NCBI GenBank assembly: GCA_029265085.1
Contig: JAJUJY010000030.1
Span: 1-32,391, forward strand
Direction of reading: 5' to 3'
Length of the DNA stretch: 32,391 bases
DNA from: Chloroflexota bacterium
GTDB lineage: Bacteria; Chloroflexota; Anaerolineae; Anaerolineales; Anaerolineaceae
Part shown: positions 15,579 through 23,712 of the stretch, in pieces
Layout of the letters: each line of letters opens with the position of its first letter
How positions within the stretch are numbered: the stretch's first letter is position 1
Notes under the pieces: generated by a model
What the model saw: only the letters and a program-made list of their open reading frames with translations
Database searches by the model: none
What the model was told of the DNA's origin: nothing
Position numbers and translations under genes: made by a program

Positions 15579-17216
15579 ATGAAAACCGTGCGTTCAATGG
15601 TATTGGTTTCTAGTGACCCTTTGAGTATGCAGCGCGGAGCTCAAGAGGTCTATAATCGCCTCCAGGATGAAATTAAAGCCTTTGGTCTGGAAGAAGAAAT
15701 TTCTCTATCAATGATTGGTGATGTAGGCCGGCATGATGCCCTTCCAATCGTGGTCGTTTATCCGGAAGCGGTCATTTATGGTCCTGTCACCCCAGAAAAT
15801 GTTCATTTCCTGGTCGAAGAACATTTATACAAAGGACGTATAGCAACTGATTTGGTTGCCTCTGTCCGCGAATTATCAGGCCGCATCGCCTGGTTATCAG
15901 CGCGAAAAGGCACCTTGCCCGCCGAAAAACGTGTCGTTCTACGGCGCGCTGGCCTGATTGACCCCAATAATATCGAAGAATACATTCTGCATGAAGGTTA
16001 CATGGCGCTCGGTAAAGTCTTGAGCGAGATGACCCCAGAGCAGGTAATTGATGTCGTCAAAAAATCCGGTTTGCGCGGTCGAGGTGGTGCAGGTTTCCCC
16101 ACTGGAACCAAATGGGGATTTGTTGCCCGTGAAAAATCCGGTAAGAAATACATTGTTTGCAACGCAGACGAAAGCGAACCCGGAACATTCAAAGACCGCT
16201 TGATTTTGGAAGGCGATCCTCACTCCATCATTGAAGCGATGGCCATTGCGGGTTATGCCGTTGGAGCTGATGAAGGTTATATTTATATTCGCGGTGAATA
16301 TGCTCTTGCCCAGGAACGCCTCAAAAATGCCATTGCACAGGCCAAAGAAATGGGTTTCTTGGGGAAAGACATTTTTGGCACCGGTTTTAATTTTGATCTT
16401 CACATCCACAGCGGCGCTGGAGCGTATATCTGCGGTGAAGAAACTGCCTTAATTGAATCCATCGAAGGCAAACGTGGACAGCCGCGCTCTCGTCCCCCCT
16501 TCCCCACTACCAATGGGTTATGGGGAAAACCAACCCTGGTGAACAACGTAGAAACCTTAGGTAATATCCCGCCCATTTTGCTCTTCGGAGCCGATTGGTA
16601 CCGCAGCCTCGGCACCCCAAGCAGCCCCGGCACCAAGGTATATACCATTTTAGGTAACGTAAACGTTACTGGTTTGATTGAAGTGCCAATGGGCATTACC
16701 TTGCGAGAAGTCATTGCAATTTATGCCAAAGGCATGAAAAACAATGCCAATTTCAAACTGGCTCAAACCGGTGGTTCCAGCGGCTCAATTATCCCAGCCT
16801 CCTTGCAAGACACCCCCATGGACTTTGACTCGTTTGCCAAAGCAGGTGTGGCACTGGGTTCAGGTGCATTGTTAATCTGCAATGATGATACTTGCGTGGT
16901 TGACCTCGCTAAAGTGTTGTTGAACTTCTTCCGGGTTGAATCTTGTGGGAAATGCAATCCCTGCCGTATTGGCACCCAGCGAGCGTATGAAATCTTGGAC
17001 AATATTTCTCATGGTACGGCCTCTCTGGCTGACCTGGATGTCTTGACCAATTTAAGCGACAACCTGTATATGCTCTCAAATTGTGGCTTAGGGCAAACTG
17101 CCGGTACCCCATTGAAAGACGTCCTCAATTATTTCCGCGCAGAAGTTGAAGCCCACATTCGTCTCAAAGTATGCCCCTCCGGTATTTGCAAAATTGCAGA
17201 ACATGTTCACGGTTAA
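15579..17216 (+). CDS. nuoF: NuoF-type FMN/NADH subunit lacking N-terminal cluster and ferredoxin tail (copy 2)
   Basis: A 545-residue FMN/NADH-binding subunit. The N-terminal thioredoxin-fold domain is retained by shape, but its cluster cysteines are gone: S11 and S16 stand where copy 1 has C11 and C16, and no cysteine remains in the SMIGDVGRHD segment. The NuoF core is intact (GRGGAGFP, CGEETAL), as is the N3 [4Fe-4S] site beginning C456, C459, C462. The protein stops soon after CPSGIC, where copy 1 continues into its two-cluster ferredoxin domain. AGGAGG at 15567-15572 fixes the ATG at 15579; a longer frame starting at 15501 overlaps nuoE and is not credible. It looks like a plain, non-bifurcating diaphorase subunit. 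Confidence 0.93.
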   Translation: MKTVRSMVLVSSDPLSMQRGAQEVYNRLQDEIKAFGLEEEISLSMIGDVGRHDALPIVVVYPEAVIYGPVTPENVHFLVEEHLYKGRIATDLVASVRELSGRIAWLSARKGTLPAEKRVVLRRAGLIDPNNIEEYILHEGYMALGKVLSEMTPEQVIDVVKKSGLRGRGGAGFPTGTKWGFVAREKSGKKYIVCNADESEPGTFKDRLILEGDPHSIIEAMAIAGYAVGADEGYIYIRGEYALAQERLKNAIAQAKEMGFLGKDIFGTGFNFDLHIHSGAGAYICGEETALIESIEGKRGQPRSRPPFPTTNGLWGKPTLVNNVETLGNIPPILLFGADWYRSLGTPSSPGTKVYTILGNVNVTGLIEVPMGITLREVIAIYAKGMKNNANFKLAQTGGSSGSIIPASLQDTPMDFDSFAKAGVALGSGALLICNDDTCVVDLAKVLLNFFRVESCGKCNPCRIGTQRAYEILDNISHGTASLADLDVLTNLSDNLYMLSNCGLGQTAGTPLKDVLNYFRAEVEAHIRLKVCPSGICKIAEHVHG

Positions 17217-17240
17217 TTGGACTCAAAGGATTTAGTGCAA

Positions 17241-18107
17241 ATGGCAGTAGAAATTAACATGGATGCTCTCCTTCCTTCGGATATGGCGCAAAAAGCCGTC
17301 GCCATTGGCGTTAAGAAAGCGAACATGTCATTCTGGCCAATGTTTGCACTATCCGTGCTTGCCGGTGCATTTATCGCGCTTGGTGCAGTTTTTGCCACAA
17401 CCATCAGTGCCGGGTCAACCCTTCCATTTGGAGTGACAAAGGCACTGACTGGTTTGGCTTTTTGTTTGGGCCTGATCCTGGTAGTGGTTGGCGGCGCGGA
17501 ACTTTTTACCGGCAACAACCTGATTATTATGGCCTTTGTAAACCGCAAGATTTCCTTCGGCGCGTTGCTGCGCAATTGGGGAATTGTTTACGCCGGCAAT
17601 TTTGTTGGATCGGTTGGAACCGCAATCTTTATGTTCCTGGGCAAACAATACACAGCCGGGAACGGTGTCATCGGCTTAAACGCATTGAATATTGCCAATG
17701 CAAAAGTCAATTTAGAATTTGTTCAGGCAATTGCCCTGGGGATTCTCTGCAATGCTTTGGTCTGCCTGGCAGTCTGGTTGTGCTATTCCGCCAGAACTAC
17801 CACAGATAAGATTTTGGCGATTATCTTCCCAATTACCGCTTTTGTTGCAGGCGGTTTTGAACACAGTGTTGCCAATATGTATTTCATTCCGTTTGGCATG
17901 ATGGTCAAATCCTATGCAGCAGAGTCGTTTTGGAATTTACCGGCATTGGTGGAAGCCGGAAAAACAATCGCAAGTTACCAAAACATAACCCTGGGAAATT
18001 TCCTGATCGCAAATTTAGTTCCCGTGACCATTGGGAACATCATTGGCGGTGCAGTAATGGTTGGCCTCGTGTACTGGTTTATTTACATGCACAACGGTCA
18101 TAAGTAA
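17241..18107 (+). CDS. focA: formate/nitrite transporter family channel (FocA-like)
   Basis: A 288-residue inner-membrane protein of the formate/nitrite (FNT) family, a pentameric channel for formate, nitrite or related small anions. About six hydrophobic segments are visible. Family motifs are GAELFTGN after the second segment, NWGIVYAGNFVGS, and FEHSVANM with the central histidine that gates proton-coupled anion passage. I prefer ATG 17241 (AAAGGA at 17224-17229); TTG 17217, directly after the nuoF stop, would add eight residues. It forms the end of the nuoE-nuoF group. Placement inside a hydrogenase locus suggests formate exchange tied to H2 metabolism, but no formate dehydrogenase lies in the window. 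Confidence 0.9.
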   Translation: MAVEINMDALLPSDMAQKAVAIGVKKANMSFWPMFALSVLAGAFIALGAVFATTISAGSTLPFGVTKALTGLAFCLGLILVVVGGAELFTGNNLIIMAFVNRKISFGALLRNWGIVYAGNFVGSVGTAIFMFLGKQYTAGNGVIGLNALNIANAKVNLEFVQAIALGILCNALVCLAVWLCYSARTTTDKILAIIFPITAFVAGGFEHSVANMYFIPFGMMVKSYAAESFWNLPALVEAGKTIASYQNITLGNFLIANLVPVTIGNIIGGAVMVGLVYWFIYMHNGHK

Positions 18108-18414
18108 CTGTCACCAAAGGAGTATCAGAAAGAAAAAGCTCATTAATATCTAAAAATCCAAATATGGAACGTTTGAATGATGCATTAAGCATGTCCATAC
18201 ATTTGGAAACCTTACGCTTACGAAAGGTGACATTTGGCAATTGACCATCAGATAATGATAAAGATACACTCAGTTGGAAATAGGTTATTTAGACCTAAAT
18301 GCTTTGAAATTATTGGTACTGGAGATTATCCATATAGATGATGCCAATTCATCCTAACCAATTCCATTACATACTTTCGATGTTGAAATCATCCAGTTAA
18401 GGAGAGAATTGCTA
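18108..18414 (+). promoter_or_regulatory. 307-base gene-free region before the hydrogenase structural genes
   Basis: No ORF or RNA gene is supported here. ACATTTGG occurs at 18199-18206 and again at 18230-18237, 31 bases apart; the second copy is part of TGACATTTGGCAAT (18228-18241), shared with the hydC upstream region. GTGACA (18227-18232) and GATAAT (18251-18256), 18 bases apart, form a candidate promoter. The dyad ATTTAG-AC-CTAAAT (18287-18300) could be an operator. AAGGAGAG at 18399-18406 is the ribosome site of the next gene. No clear terminator for focA is seen. Confidence 0.4.
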
Positions 18415-20379
18415 ATGGTTACACTTACAATCGACAACCATCAGATTGAAGTTCCAGAAGGTTCAACTGTTTTACAGGCTGCTCGCAAAGCCGGCGTTGA
18501 AATCCCCACACTTTGTGATCATCCTCATCTAACCCCGTACGGTGGCTGCCGTTTATGCATGGTGGAAATTGACGGTTTCCGCACCATGCAATCAGCATGC
18601 ACCATTCCGGCTGCAAACAATATGGTAGTCCGGACCGATACGGAAAAAATTCGCGCTGCACGCAAATTCGTGCTGACCCTGATCTTTAGTGAACGCAACC
18701 ACTTTTGCATGTACTGCCAGGTGACCGGCGGCGACTGCGAACTGCAAAATGCCGCTTACGGCGAGGGGATGACCCACTGGCCGCTTCAGCCCAATTGGCA
18801 GCCTTATCCTGTGGATGCTTCACACCCCTATATTATTCTGGAACACAACCGCTGTATTCTTTGCCGCCGCTGCATCCGCGCCTGCTCAGAATTAGCCGGT
18901 GCAAATACCCTGGGCGTTGAAGAACGCGGTGCGCGTACCTTCGTTATTGCGGATCTGGCTGTCCCGCTCGGCGAATCTTCCTGCGTATCTTGCGGTTCTT
19001 GTGTCCAGGTCTGCCCCACTGGTGCATTGATTGACCGCCGCAGTGCCTACCGCGGCAAGAACGAACAAGCCGACCACACCAAATCAATTTGCGTTAGCTG
19101 CAGCCTGGGTTGCGGAATTGATTTAGTTACCCGCGACAACCAGATTTTACGCATCGATGGTGACTGGGATGCTGAAATTAATGGCGGCGTTTTGTGCAAA
19201 GCTGGGCGCTTCCTGCCCCTGGAAAATAACGGTCAACGACTGACTACCCCAATGGTTCGCAAAGACGGCGCATTGAAACCCGCTACCTGGGAAGAAGCAT
19301 ATGCTGCGGTTAAATCCGCCTTTGCTCCGCTGGCAGGAAAATCACATGACGGTGTTGCTGCATTAGCCTCAACACGGCTTTCTACCGAAGTCCTCAACAT
19401 GTTCCAGCAAATTTTTGCCGAAGGCTACAAGAGCGACATGGTAACCACAACTGAAAATGGCGAAGCCACACTGGTTTCCAGTCAGGTTGCCGCTGAATTG
19501 GGGAAAGCCTTTGAAGGTCGTTTATCCGATTTGGAACACGCGGGTGGTATCCTCGTTGCCGGAACCGACCTGGTGAAAGATCATGAAGTAGCTGGATTCT
19601 TCACCCATCGTGTGCAGCCTCGTGGTGTTCGCGTTGTAGTAGTTGACACCCAGGACAATGAGATGGAAAACCTGTCAGACACCTTGTTCAAGGTGGAACC
19701 AGACATGGAAACCGCAGTTTTTGAAGGAATCGCTGCTGCATTAGCTCGTTTGGGCTTAAACAAAGGCACATATGCTGGCGATGCCACGGAAGCGCTGAAT
19801 AAAGCAGCCGAAAAAATTGGTGTTGCCACAGATCTGTTCCTCAAAGCCGCCTATGACCTGGCAGTCGAAAAAGCACCTGCCATTGTTTACGGTGAACGAA
19901 CAACCAAAGAAGCTCTCAAAGCCTTGCTCAAACTGGCTGAAGTTGCTGAAGCGAAAGTGGTTGGTATCAAAGGCGGCGCAAACAGCCTGGCTGCTGCCCA
20001 ATATGGCCTGGATAAAGCCTTCAAGCTGAACGGACAGAAAGCAGCTTTTGTTGCGTTGGGCGATGAAGCTCCCGCCGACAGCCTGGTTCGCGATCTTGAA
20101 AAGGTGCCCTTCCTGGTCGTTCAGGCCAGCAATGCTTCGAAATTAACTGCCATGGCACAGGTTGTGTTACCCGTTGCCAATTGGGCTGAACAAGAAGGCC
20201 ATTACCTGAACCTGGATGGTCATATTCAGACGGCCGCCATGGCCATCAAAGCTCCAGAAGGTGTTTACAGCAACCAGGAAGTCTTGGCTGAACTGGGTAA
20301 GACTTTAAGTGTAACCATTGACCAGGATTGGAAAGCGCGCCTCCTCAAGCGCACCGCTCCTGTCGATATTATTGATTAG
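18415..20379 (+). CDS. HoxU/NuoG-like multi-FeS electron-transfer subunit of the NiFe hydrogenase (HydA-like)
   Basis: A 654-residue iron-sulfur protein that should wire the flavin subunit to the hydrogenase. A [2Fe-2S] domain (C34, C45, C48, C62) is followed by a His/Cys [4Fe-4S] site of HoxU type (H96, C98, C101, C108), then two [4Fe-4S] motifs (RCILCRRCIRAC and SCVSCGSCVQVC). A NuoG N7-like cluster (CVSCSLGC, C261) leads into a molybdopterin-oxidoreductase-like domain to the end. No cysteine or selenocysteine occurs after C261, so this last domain cannot supply a Cys/Sec molybdenum ligand and is probably structural, as in NuoG. ATG 18415 is chosen for its AAGGAGAG; TTG 18409 is too close to it. 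It is 15 bases before hoxY. Confidence 0.9.
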   Translation: MVTLTIDNHQIEVPEGSTVLQAARKAGVEIPTLCDHPHLTPYGGCRLCMVEIDGFRTMQSACTIPAANNMVVRTDTEKIRAARKFVLTLIFSERNHFCMYCQVTGGDCELQNAAYGEGMTHWPLQPNWQPYPVDASHPYIILEHNRCILCRRCIRACSELAGANTLGVEERGARTFVIADLAVPLGESSCVSCGSCVQVCPTGALIDRRSAYRGKNEQADHTKSICVSCSLGCGIDLVTRDNQILRIDGDWDAEINGGVLCKAGRFLPLENNGQRLTTPMVRKDGALKPATWEEAYAAVKSAFAPLAGKSHDGVAALASTRLSTEVLNMFQQIFAEGYKSDMVTTTENGEATLVSSQVAAELGKAFEGRLSDLEHAGGILVAGTDLVKDHEVAGFFTHRVQPRGVRVVVVDTQDNEMENLSDTLFKVEPDMETAVFEGIAAALARLGLNKGTYAGDATEALNKAAEKIGVATDLFLKAAYDLAVEKAPAIVYGERTTKEALKALLKLAEVAEAKVVGIKGGANSLAAAQYGLDKAFKLNGQKAAFVALGDEAPADSLVRDLEKVPFLVVQASNASKLTAMAQVVLPVANWAEQEGHYLNLDGHIQTAAMAIKAPEGVYSNQEVLAELGKTLSVTIDQDWKARLLKRTAPVDIID

Positions 20380-20394
20380 AAAACGAGGATAACT

Positions 20395-20937
20395 ATGGGA
20401 AAACCAAAAGTAGCATCAGATTGGATGTGTGGATGCGCGGGTTGTCATATGTCCTTATTGGACATGGACGAACGGATTTTAAAGGTCCTTGAACTGGCAG
20501 ACCTTCGTTCCAGCCCGATTACTGACCTGAAAGAACCCGATGAATCCGGTGTTGATGTAGGTGTTTTGGAAGGCGGCATTAATAACTCTACCAACGAAGA
20601 GGTTGCCCACAACTTCCGCAAACGCAGCAAAATTCTGGTCGCTCTGGGTGACTGCGCAGTATTTGGTGGCGTTCCTGCCATGCGCAATTTCTGCGGTGTT
20701 GAAGAGGCTCTCCGCCGTGCTTACGTTGAAACTGAAAGCACTGACAGTGAAGGGAAAATCCCCGATTCACCTGAATTATGCAAACAACAACGCGTTCGTT
20801 CCATTAACGAAGTGGTGCCCGTGGACGTTTTTGTTCCCGGCTGCCCGCCCAGCGCAGATGTGATTTATTACGTGCTGAGTGAATTGGCACAAGGCCGCAT
20901 CCCCGAAGTTAAAGACGATAAATTAATGTGGCATTAG
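20395..20937 (+). CDS. hoxY: NAD-linked NiFe hydrogenase small subunit
   Basis: A 180-residue small subunit of a group 3 cytoplasmic NiFe hydrogenase. It binds the proximal [4Fe-4S] cluster that takes electrons from the NiFe site. Ligand motifs are CGCAGCHMS near the N-terminus (C12, C14, C17), GDCAVFGG in the middle and PGCPPSAD near the C-terminus. It lacks a Tat signal and the C-terminal cluster domain of membrane-bound hydrogenases, matching HoxY length. GAGGATA precedes the start. The gene is sandwiched between the FeS wire subunit and hoxH. In the bifurcating NiFe naming scheme this would be HydS. Confidence 0.95.
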   Translation: MGKPKVASDWMCGCAGCHMSLLDMDERILKVLELADLRSSPITDLKEPDESGVDVGVLEGGINNSTNEEVAHNFRKRSKILVALGDCAVFGGVPAMRNFCGVEEALRRAYVETESTDSEGKIPDSPELCKQQRVRSINEVVPVDVFVPGCPPSADVIYYVLSELAQGRIPEVKDDKLMWH

Positions 20938-20951
20938 GCGAGAGGTTGAAG

Positions 20952-22385
20952 ATGGTAGCACAAAAAATAACGATTGAACCTGTAACCCGGATTGAAGGCC
21001 ACGCCAAAGTCACAATCCATATTGATGCGGCTGGCAAAGTTGAGCATGCTTACCTGCATGTAAACGAATTCCGTGGTTTTGAAAAATTCTGCGAAGGCCG
21101 CATGGCCTTTGAAATGCCCAATATTACCCCACGCATTTGCGGTATCTGCCCGGTGTCTCATCACCTGGCTGCTGCAAAAGCAGTGGATGATTTGTATGGT
21201 GTGGTTGCTCCCCGGCCTGCTCAACTCCTGCGCGAGTTGATGCACATGGGGCAGATCATTCAAAGCCACGGCATGCACTTTTTTGAATTAGCTGGACCCG
21301 ATTTGCTCCTGGGCTTTGACGCCAATCCGGAAATCCGCAATGTGGTTGGATTGGTTCAGGCAAACCCGGAACTGACCTTGAAAGCAGTCAATCTGCGCAA
21401 ATACGGTCAGGAAATCATAAACATTTTGGGCGGCCGCCGCATTCATCCGGTCTTCTGCGTCACGGGTGGTGTCAACAAAGCCCTCAAAGCTGCCGAACGC
21501 GATACGATTTTGGCTGGCCTGGATGAAACCATTGCTACCCTGAAAGTTGGCCTGCAAATCATGAAAGATTGGGCAGCCAAGAATATGGAAGACATCAACA
21601 AATTTGCTGTCTTCCCCACTGGGTACTTAGGGTTAGTTAAACCAGGAAACACGCTCGAATTATACGATGGCGATATTCGCTTGATCGACCGCGCTGGCCA
21701 ACAATTGGAATTCTTCGATCCGCGCAATTACCTGGATTACATTGCAGAACACGTTGAGAGCTGGTCATACCTGAAATTCCCTTACTACAAGAAATTGGGA
21801 TGGCCCAATGGTGTATATCGGGTTGGTCCTTTAGGCCGCTGCAATGCCTCTGACCGGATTGCTACGCCAATGGCAAATGAAGAGTTAGCAATCTTCAAAT
21901 CACTCAATGGCGGTCAACCCGTTGAGAACACCCTTTATTACCACTATGCCCGCCTGATTGAAGCCTTATACGCTGCAGAAAATGTGCGCGTATTGTGCGA
22001 AGACCCGGACATCACCAGCACGGATATCGTGAACACCCGCTTTGAATTCAAGGGGCAGGGCGTAGGTGTGATTGAAGCCCCGCGTGGAACCCTCTTCCAT
22101 CACTATTGGGCAAAAGAAAACGGCCAGATTGAAAAAGTGAACCTGATTGTTGCCACCGGCAATAACAACTGGGCAATGAGCGAAGCGGTTGACAGTGTCG
22201 CCAAAACCTATATCACAGGTCCAGAAATTCATGAAGGCTTGCTTAATCGCGTTGAAGCAGCTGTACGCGCTTACGACCCCTGCCTTTCCTGCTCAACCCA
22301 CGCAGTTGGACAAATGCCGATCTCGATTGATGTGATCGACCCTGAAGGCAATATTGTTCATACGATCGCGCGGGAGAATGACTAA
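20952..22385 (+). CDS. hoxH: NAD-linked NiFe hydrogenase large subunit
   Basis: A 477-residue catalytic subunit that interconverts H2 with protons and electrons at a NiFe(CN)2CO centre. The N-terminal ligands are RICGIC (C63, C66) and the C-terminal ones DPCLSC (C444, C447, then H450). The 27 residues after H450 form the removable C-terminal peptide, which HoxW would cut after the histidine. E15 in RIEGH is the usual conserved glutamate. ATG 20952 is preferred with GAGAGG upstream; a GTG at 20928 would overlap hoxY. The combination with hoxY, a HoxU-like protein and diaphorase genes points to group 3d or the related bifurcating HydL type. Confidence 0.96.
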   Translation: MVAQKITIEPVTRIEGHAKVTIHIDAAGKVEHAYLHVNEFRGFEKFCEGRMAFEMPNITPRICGICPVSHHLAAAKAVDDLYGVVAPRPAQLLRELMHMGQIIQSHGMHFFELAGPDLLLGFDANPEIRNVVGLVQANPELTLKAVNLRKYGQEIINILGGRRIHPVFCVTGGVNKALKAAERDTILAGLDETIATLKVGLQIMKDWAAKNMEDINKFAVFPTGYLGLVKPGNTLELYDGDIRLIDRAGQQLEFFDPRNYLDYIAEHVESWSYLKFPYYKKLGWPNGVYRVGPLGRCNASDRIATPMANEELAIFKSLNGGQPVENTLYYHYARLIEALYAAENVRVLCEDPDITSTDIVNTRFEFKGQGVGVIEAPRGTLFHHYWAKENGQIEKVNLIVATGNNNWAMSEAVDSVAKTYITGPEIHEGLLNRVEAAVRAYDPCLSCSTHAVGQMPISIDVIDPEGNIVHTIAREND

Positions 22386-22947
22386 TTCGTCTCCTTTCGA
22401 AAAAATTAACCAGGCTCTTTCTCAATCAGTTGGGAAGGAGCCTGGCTCCCCATCAAAAATCTTAATTCTCGGCTATGGAAATCCAGACCGGCAGGATGAT
22501 GGTGTTGCCTGGCATATCTTAATCCAATTGGCACGTCAGTTTGGCCGGACAGTTCCTGTTGCACCAGAAGAGGGATTTCATTCGATGGGATATCCGGTGG
22601 AAATGATGTTTGCATTGCAGCTTACCCCGGAAATGTCAGAAACGGTTGCGAAGTTTGACCGCGTTTGTTTTGTTGACGCACACACTGGCAATGTTCCTGA
22701 ACTGGTTCATTTTGAGAAACTTGAACCCAATTTCCGCAGCTCACCTTTCACACATCACATGACGCCGTCCACATGTCTGGCATTAGCTTCCACGTTATAC
22801 AGCCGTCAGCCTGAAGCAATTTTAGTATCGGTGCGTGGGTTTGCCTTCGGTTTTGAACGTGAACTTTCAGATCAAACCAGAGACTTATCTACTCAGGCTG
22901 TAAACTTGATTTTGGATTGGATCCATCCAGGCAAGTCCGGAAAATAA
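22378..22947 (+). CDS. hoxW: NiFe hydrogenase maturation endopeptidase
   Basis: A 189-residue protease of the HycI/HybD/HoxW family, which removes the C-terminal peptide of the large subunit after nickel insertion. Signatures are GYGNPDRQDDGVAWH at about 34-48, VDAHTGN, and the HHMTPST histidine; acidic and histidine residues in these places bind nickel in the family. The start ATG 22378 overlaps the last 8 bases of hoxH, so translation is probably coupled. Starting at 22354 would place it deeper in hoxH and is not needed. A long inverted repeat follows the gene. Confidence 0.9.
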   Translation: MTNSSPFEKINQALSQSVGKEPGSPSKILILGYGNPDRQDDGVAWHILIQLARQFGRTVPVAPEEGFHSMGYPVEMMFALQLTPEMSETVAKFDRVCFVDAHTGNVPELVHFEKLEPNFRSSPFTHHMTPSTCLALASTLYSRQPEAILVSVRGFAFGFERELSDQTRDLSTQAVNLILDWIHPGKSGK

Positions 22948-22961
22948 TGAAAATCATTTTG

Positions 22962-23003
22962 TTACATCGTATGAGATAGTTCTTTCTGTCACATACGATG
23001 TAA
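22962..23003. other. 12-bp inverted repeat after hoxW (terminator or operator)
   Basis: TTACATCGTATG (22962-22973) and CATACGATGTAA (22992-23003) are perfect reverse complements around an 18-base spacer. No T-run follows on either strand, so classic intrinsic termination is doubtful; it could protect a 3' end or bind a regulator upstream of the cNMP-binding gene. The rest of the 221-base gap (22948-23168) has a CCTTTA/TAAAGG pair (23112-23139) and nothing else I can support. Confidence 0.4.
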
Positions 23004-23168
23004 TGGTTTAAATCAAAATGGCGTTATTTTAATATTACCAATTGTTGATTTTGGCCAGAATTTAATGACAAAGGTCGCAAGGCTAAAGTGACGGAGTACA
23101 CTTTGAGCCAGCCTTTAACAATGATACAAAAGATAAAGGAAGAAAGTGGATAGATAAGGACGGATTTT

Positions 23169-23657
23169 ATGGTTCAGCAATCTGACCTGATCGACATCAT
23201 GAAAGGTATTCCCTGGTTTCTCGAACTGAACAAAAAACAGCTTGAGAAGCTGGCACAAATCTCGCATATCCGCATCGTAGAGCCAGGTGAGATGGTTTTC
23301 AATGAAGGAGATCGGGAAGATTTTTTGTACATCATTCTGGATGGCGAAGCCAGCGTAGATTTTGTTGTTCCCACTCGAGGCCAGGTTCATATCATCAATG
23401 CAGAACCCTTAGATATTGTAGGATGGTCCAGCCTTACTCCAGTAGTGCGTCAGCGCACCGCCTCAATCCACGCGTTACAATCATTGCGGTTATTGGCGAT
23501 AAATGGCGAAGGCTTACGCGAACTATGCGATGAAGACCATCACCTCGGTTATATCATCATGCGCCGGATTGCCAATGTTGTTGCAAGCAATTTACTGACT
23601 TCACGGCTGCAATTAATGGAATTAATCTATCATTCTTCAAATGAGCCCGTCAGGTAG
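23169..23657 (+). CDS. stand-alone cyclic-nucleotide-binding (cNMP) domain protein
   Basis: A 162-residue protein made almost entirely of a CRP-type cNMP-binding beta barrel (about 10-125: PWFLELN, FNEGDREDFLYIILDGEASV) and a C-terminal helix. It has no helix-turn-helix, so it is not itself a CRP/FNR-type DNA-binding factor. The phosphate-binding cassette of true cAMP receptors (G-E-L/R-A-A-S) is not clearly present, so the ligand, if any, is unknown. AAGGA lies 8 bases before the ATG. It stands between the hydrogenase structural genes and hypA; a sensing or regulatory role in hydrogenase activity is inferred from position only. Confidence 0.85.
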   Translation: MVQQSDLIDIMKGIPWFLELNKKQLEKLAQISHIRIVEPGEMVFNEGDREDFLYIILDGEASVDFVVPTRGQVHIINAEPLDIVGWSSLTPVVRQRTASIHALQSLRLLAINGEGLRELCDEDHHLGYIIMRRIANVVASNLLTSRLQLMELIYHSSNEPVR

Positions 23658-23699
23658 ATAGCCAGCGACAGGTTCACATAATTTTCACCTTATTGGTAT

Positions 23700-23712
23700 T
23701 ATAATTACCCTA
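23700..23712 (+). promoter_or_regulatory. perfect -10 box directly before hypA, possible leaderless start
   Basis: TATAAT at 23700-23705 ends 6 bases before the hypA ATG at 23712, and no Shine-Dalgarno sequence precedes that ATG. If transcription begins the usual 6-8 bases after the -10 box, the mRNA starts at or next to the AUG. The nearest -35-like hexamer, TTCACA (23673-23678), is 21 bases away, longer than ideal. Confidence 0.4.

Noticed and set aside
18415..20379. Active molybdenum or selenium enzyme (formate dehydrogenase) in the NuoG-like gene
   Set aside because: There is no Cys after residue 261 and no in-frame TGA that could encode selenocysteine.
8797..22947. An FeFe hydrogenase catalytic subunit expected from the HydB/HydC/DRTGG neighbours
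   Set aside because: No H-cluster motif (such as TSCCPxW or FxxMxACPGGC) occurs in any protein here; the catalytic subunit is the NiFe HoxH.
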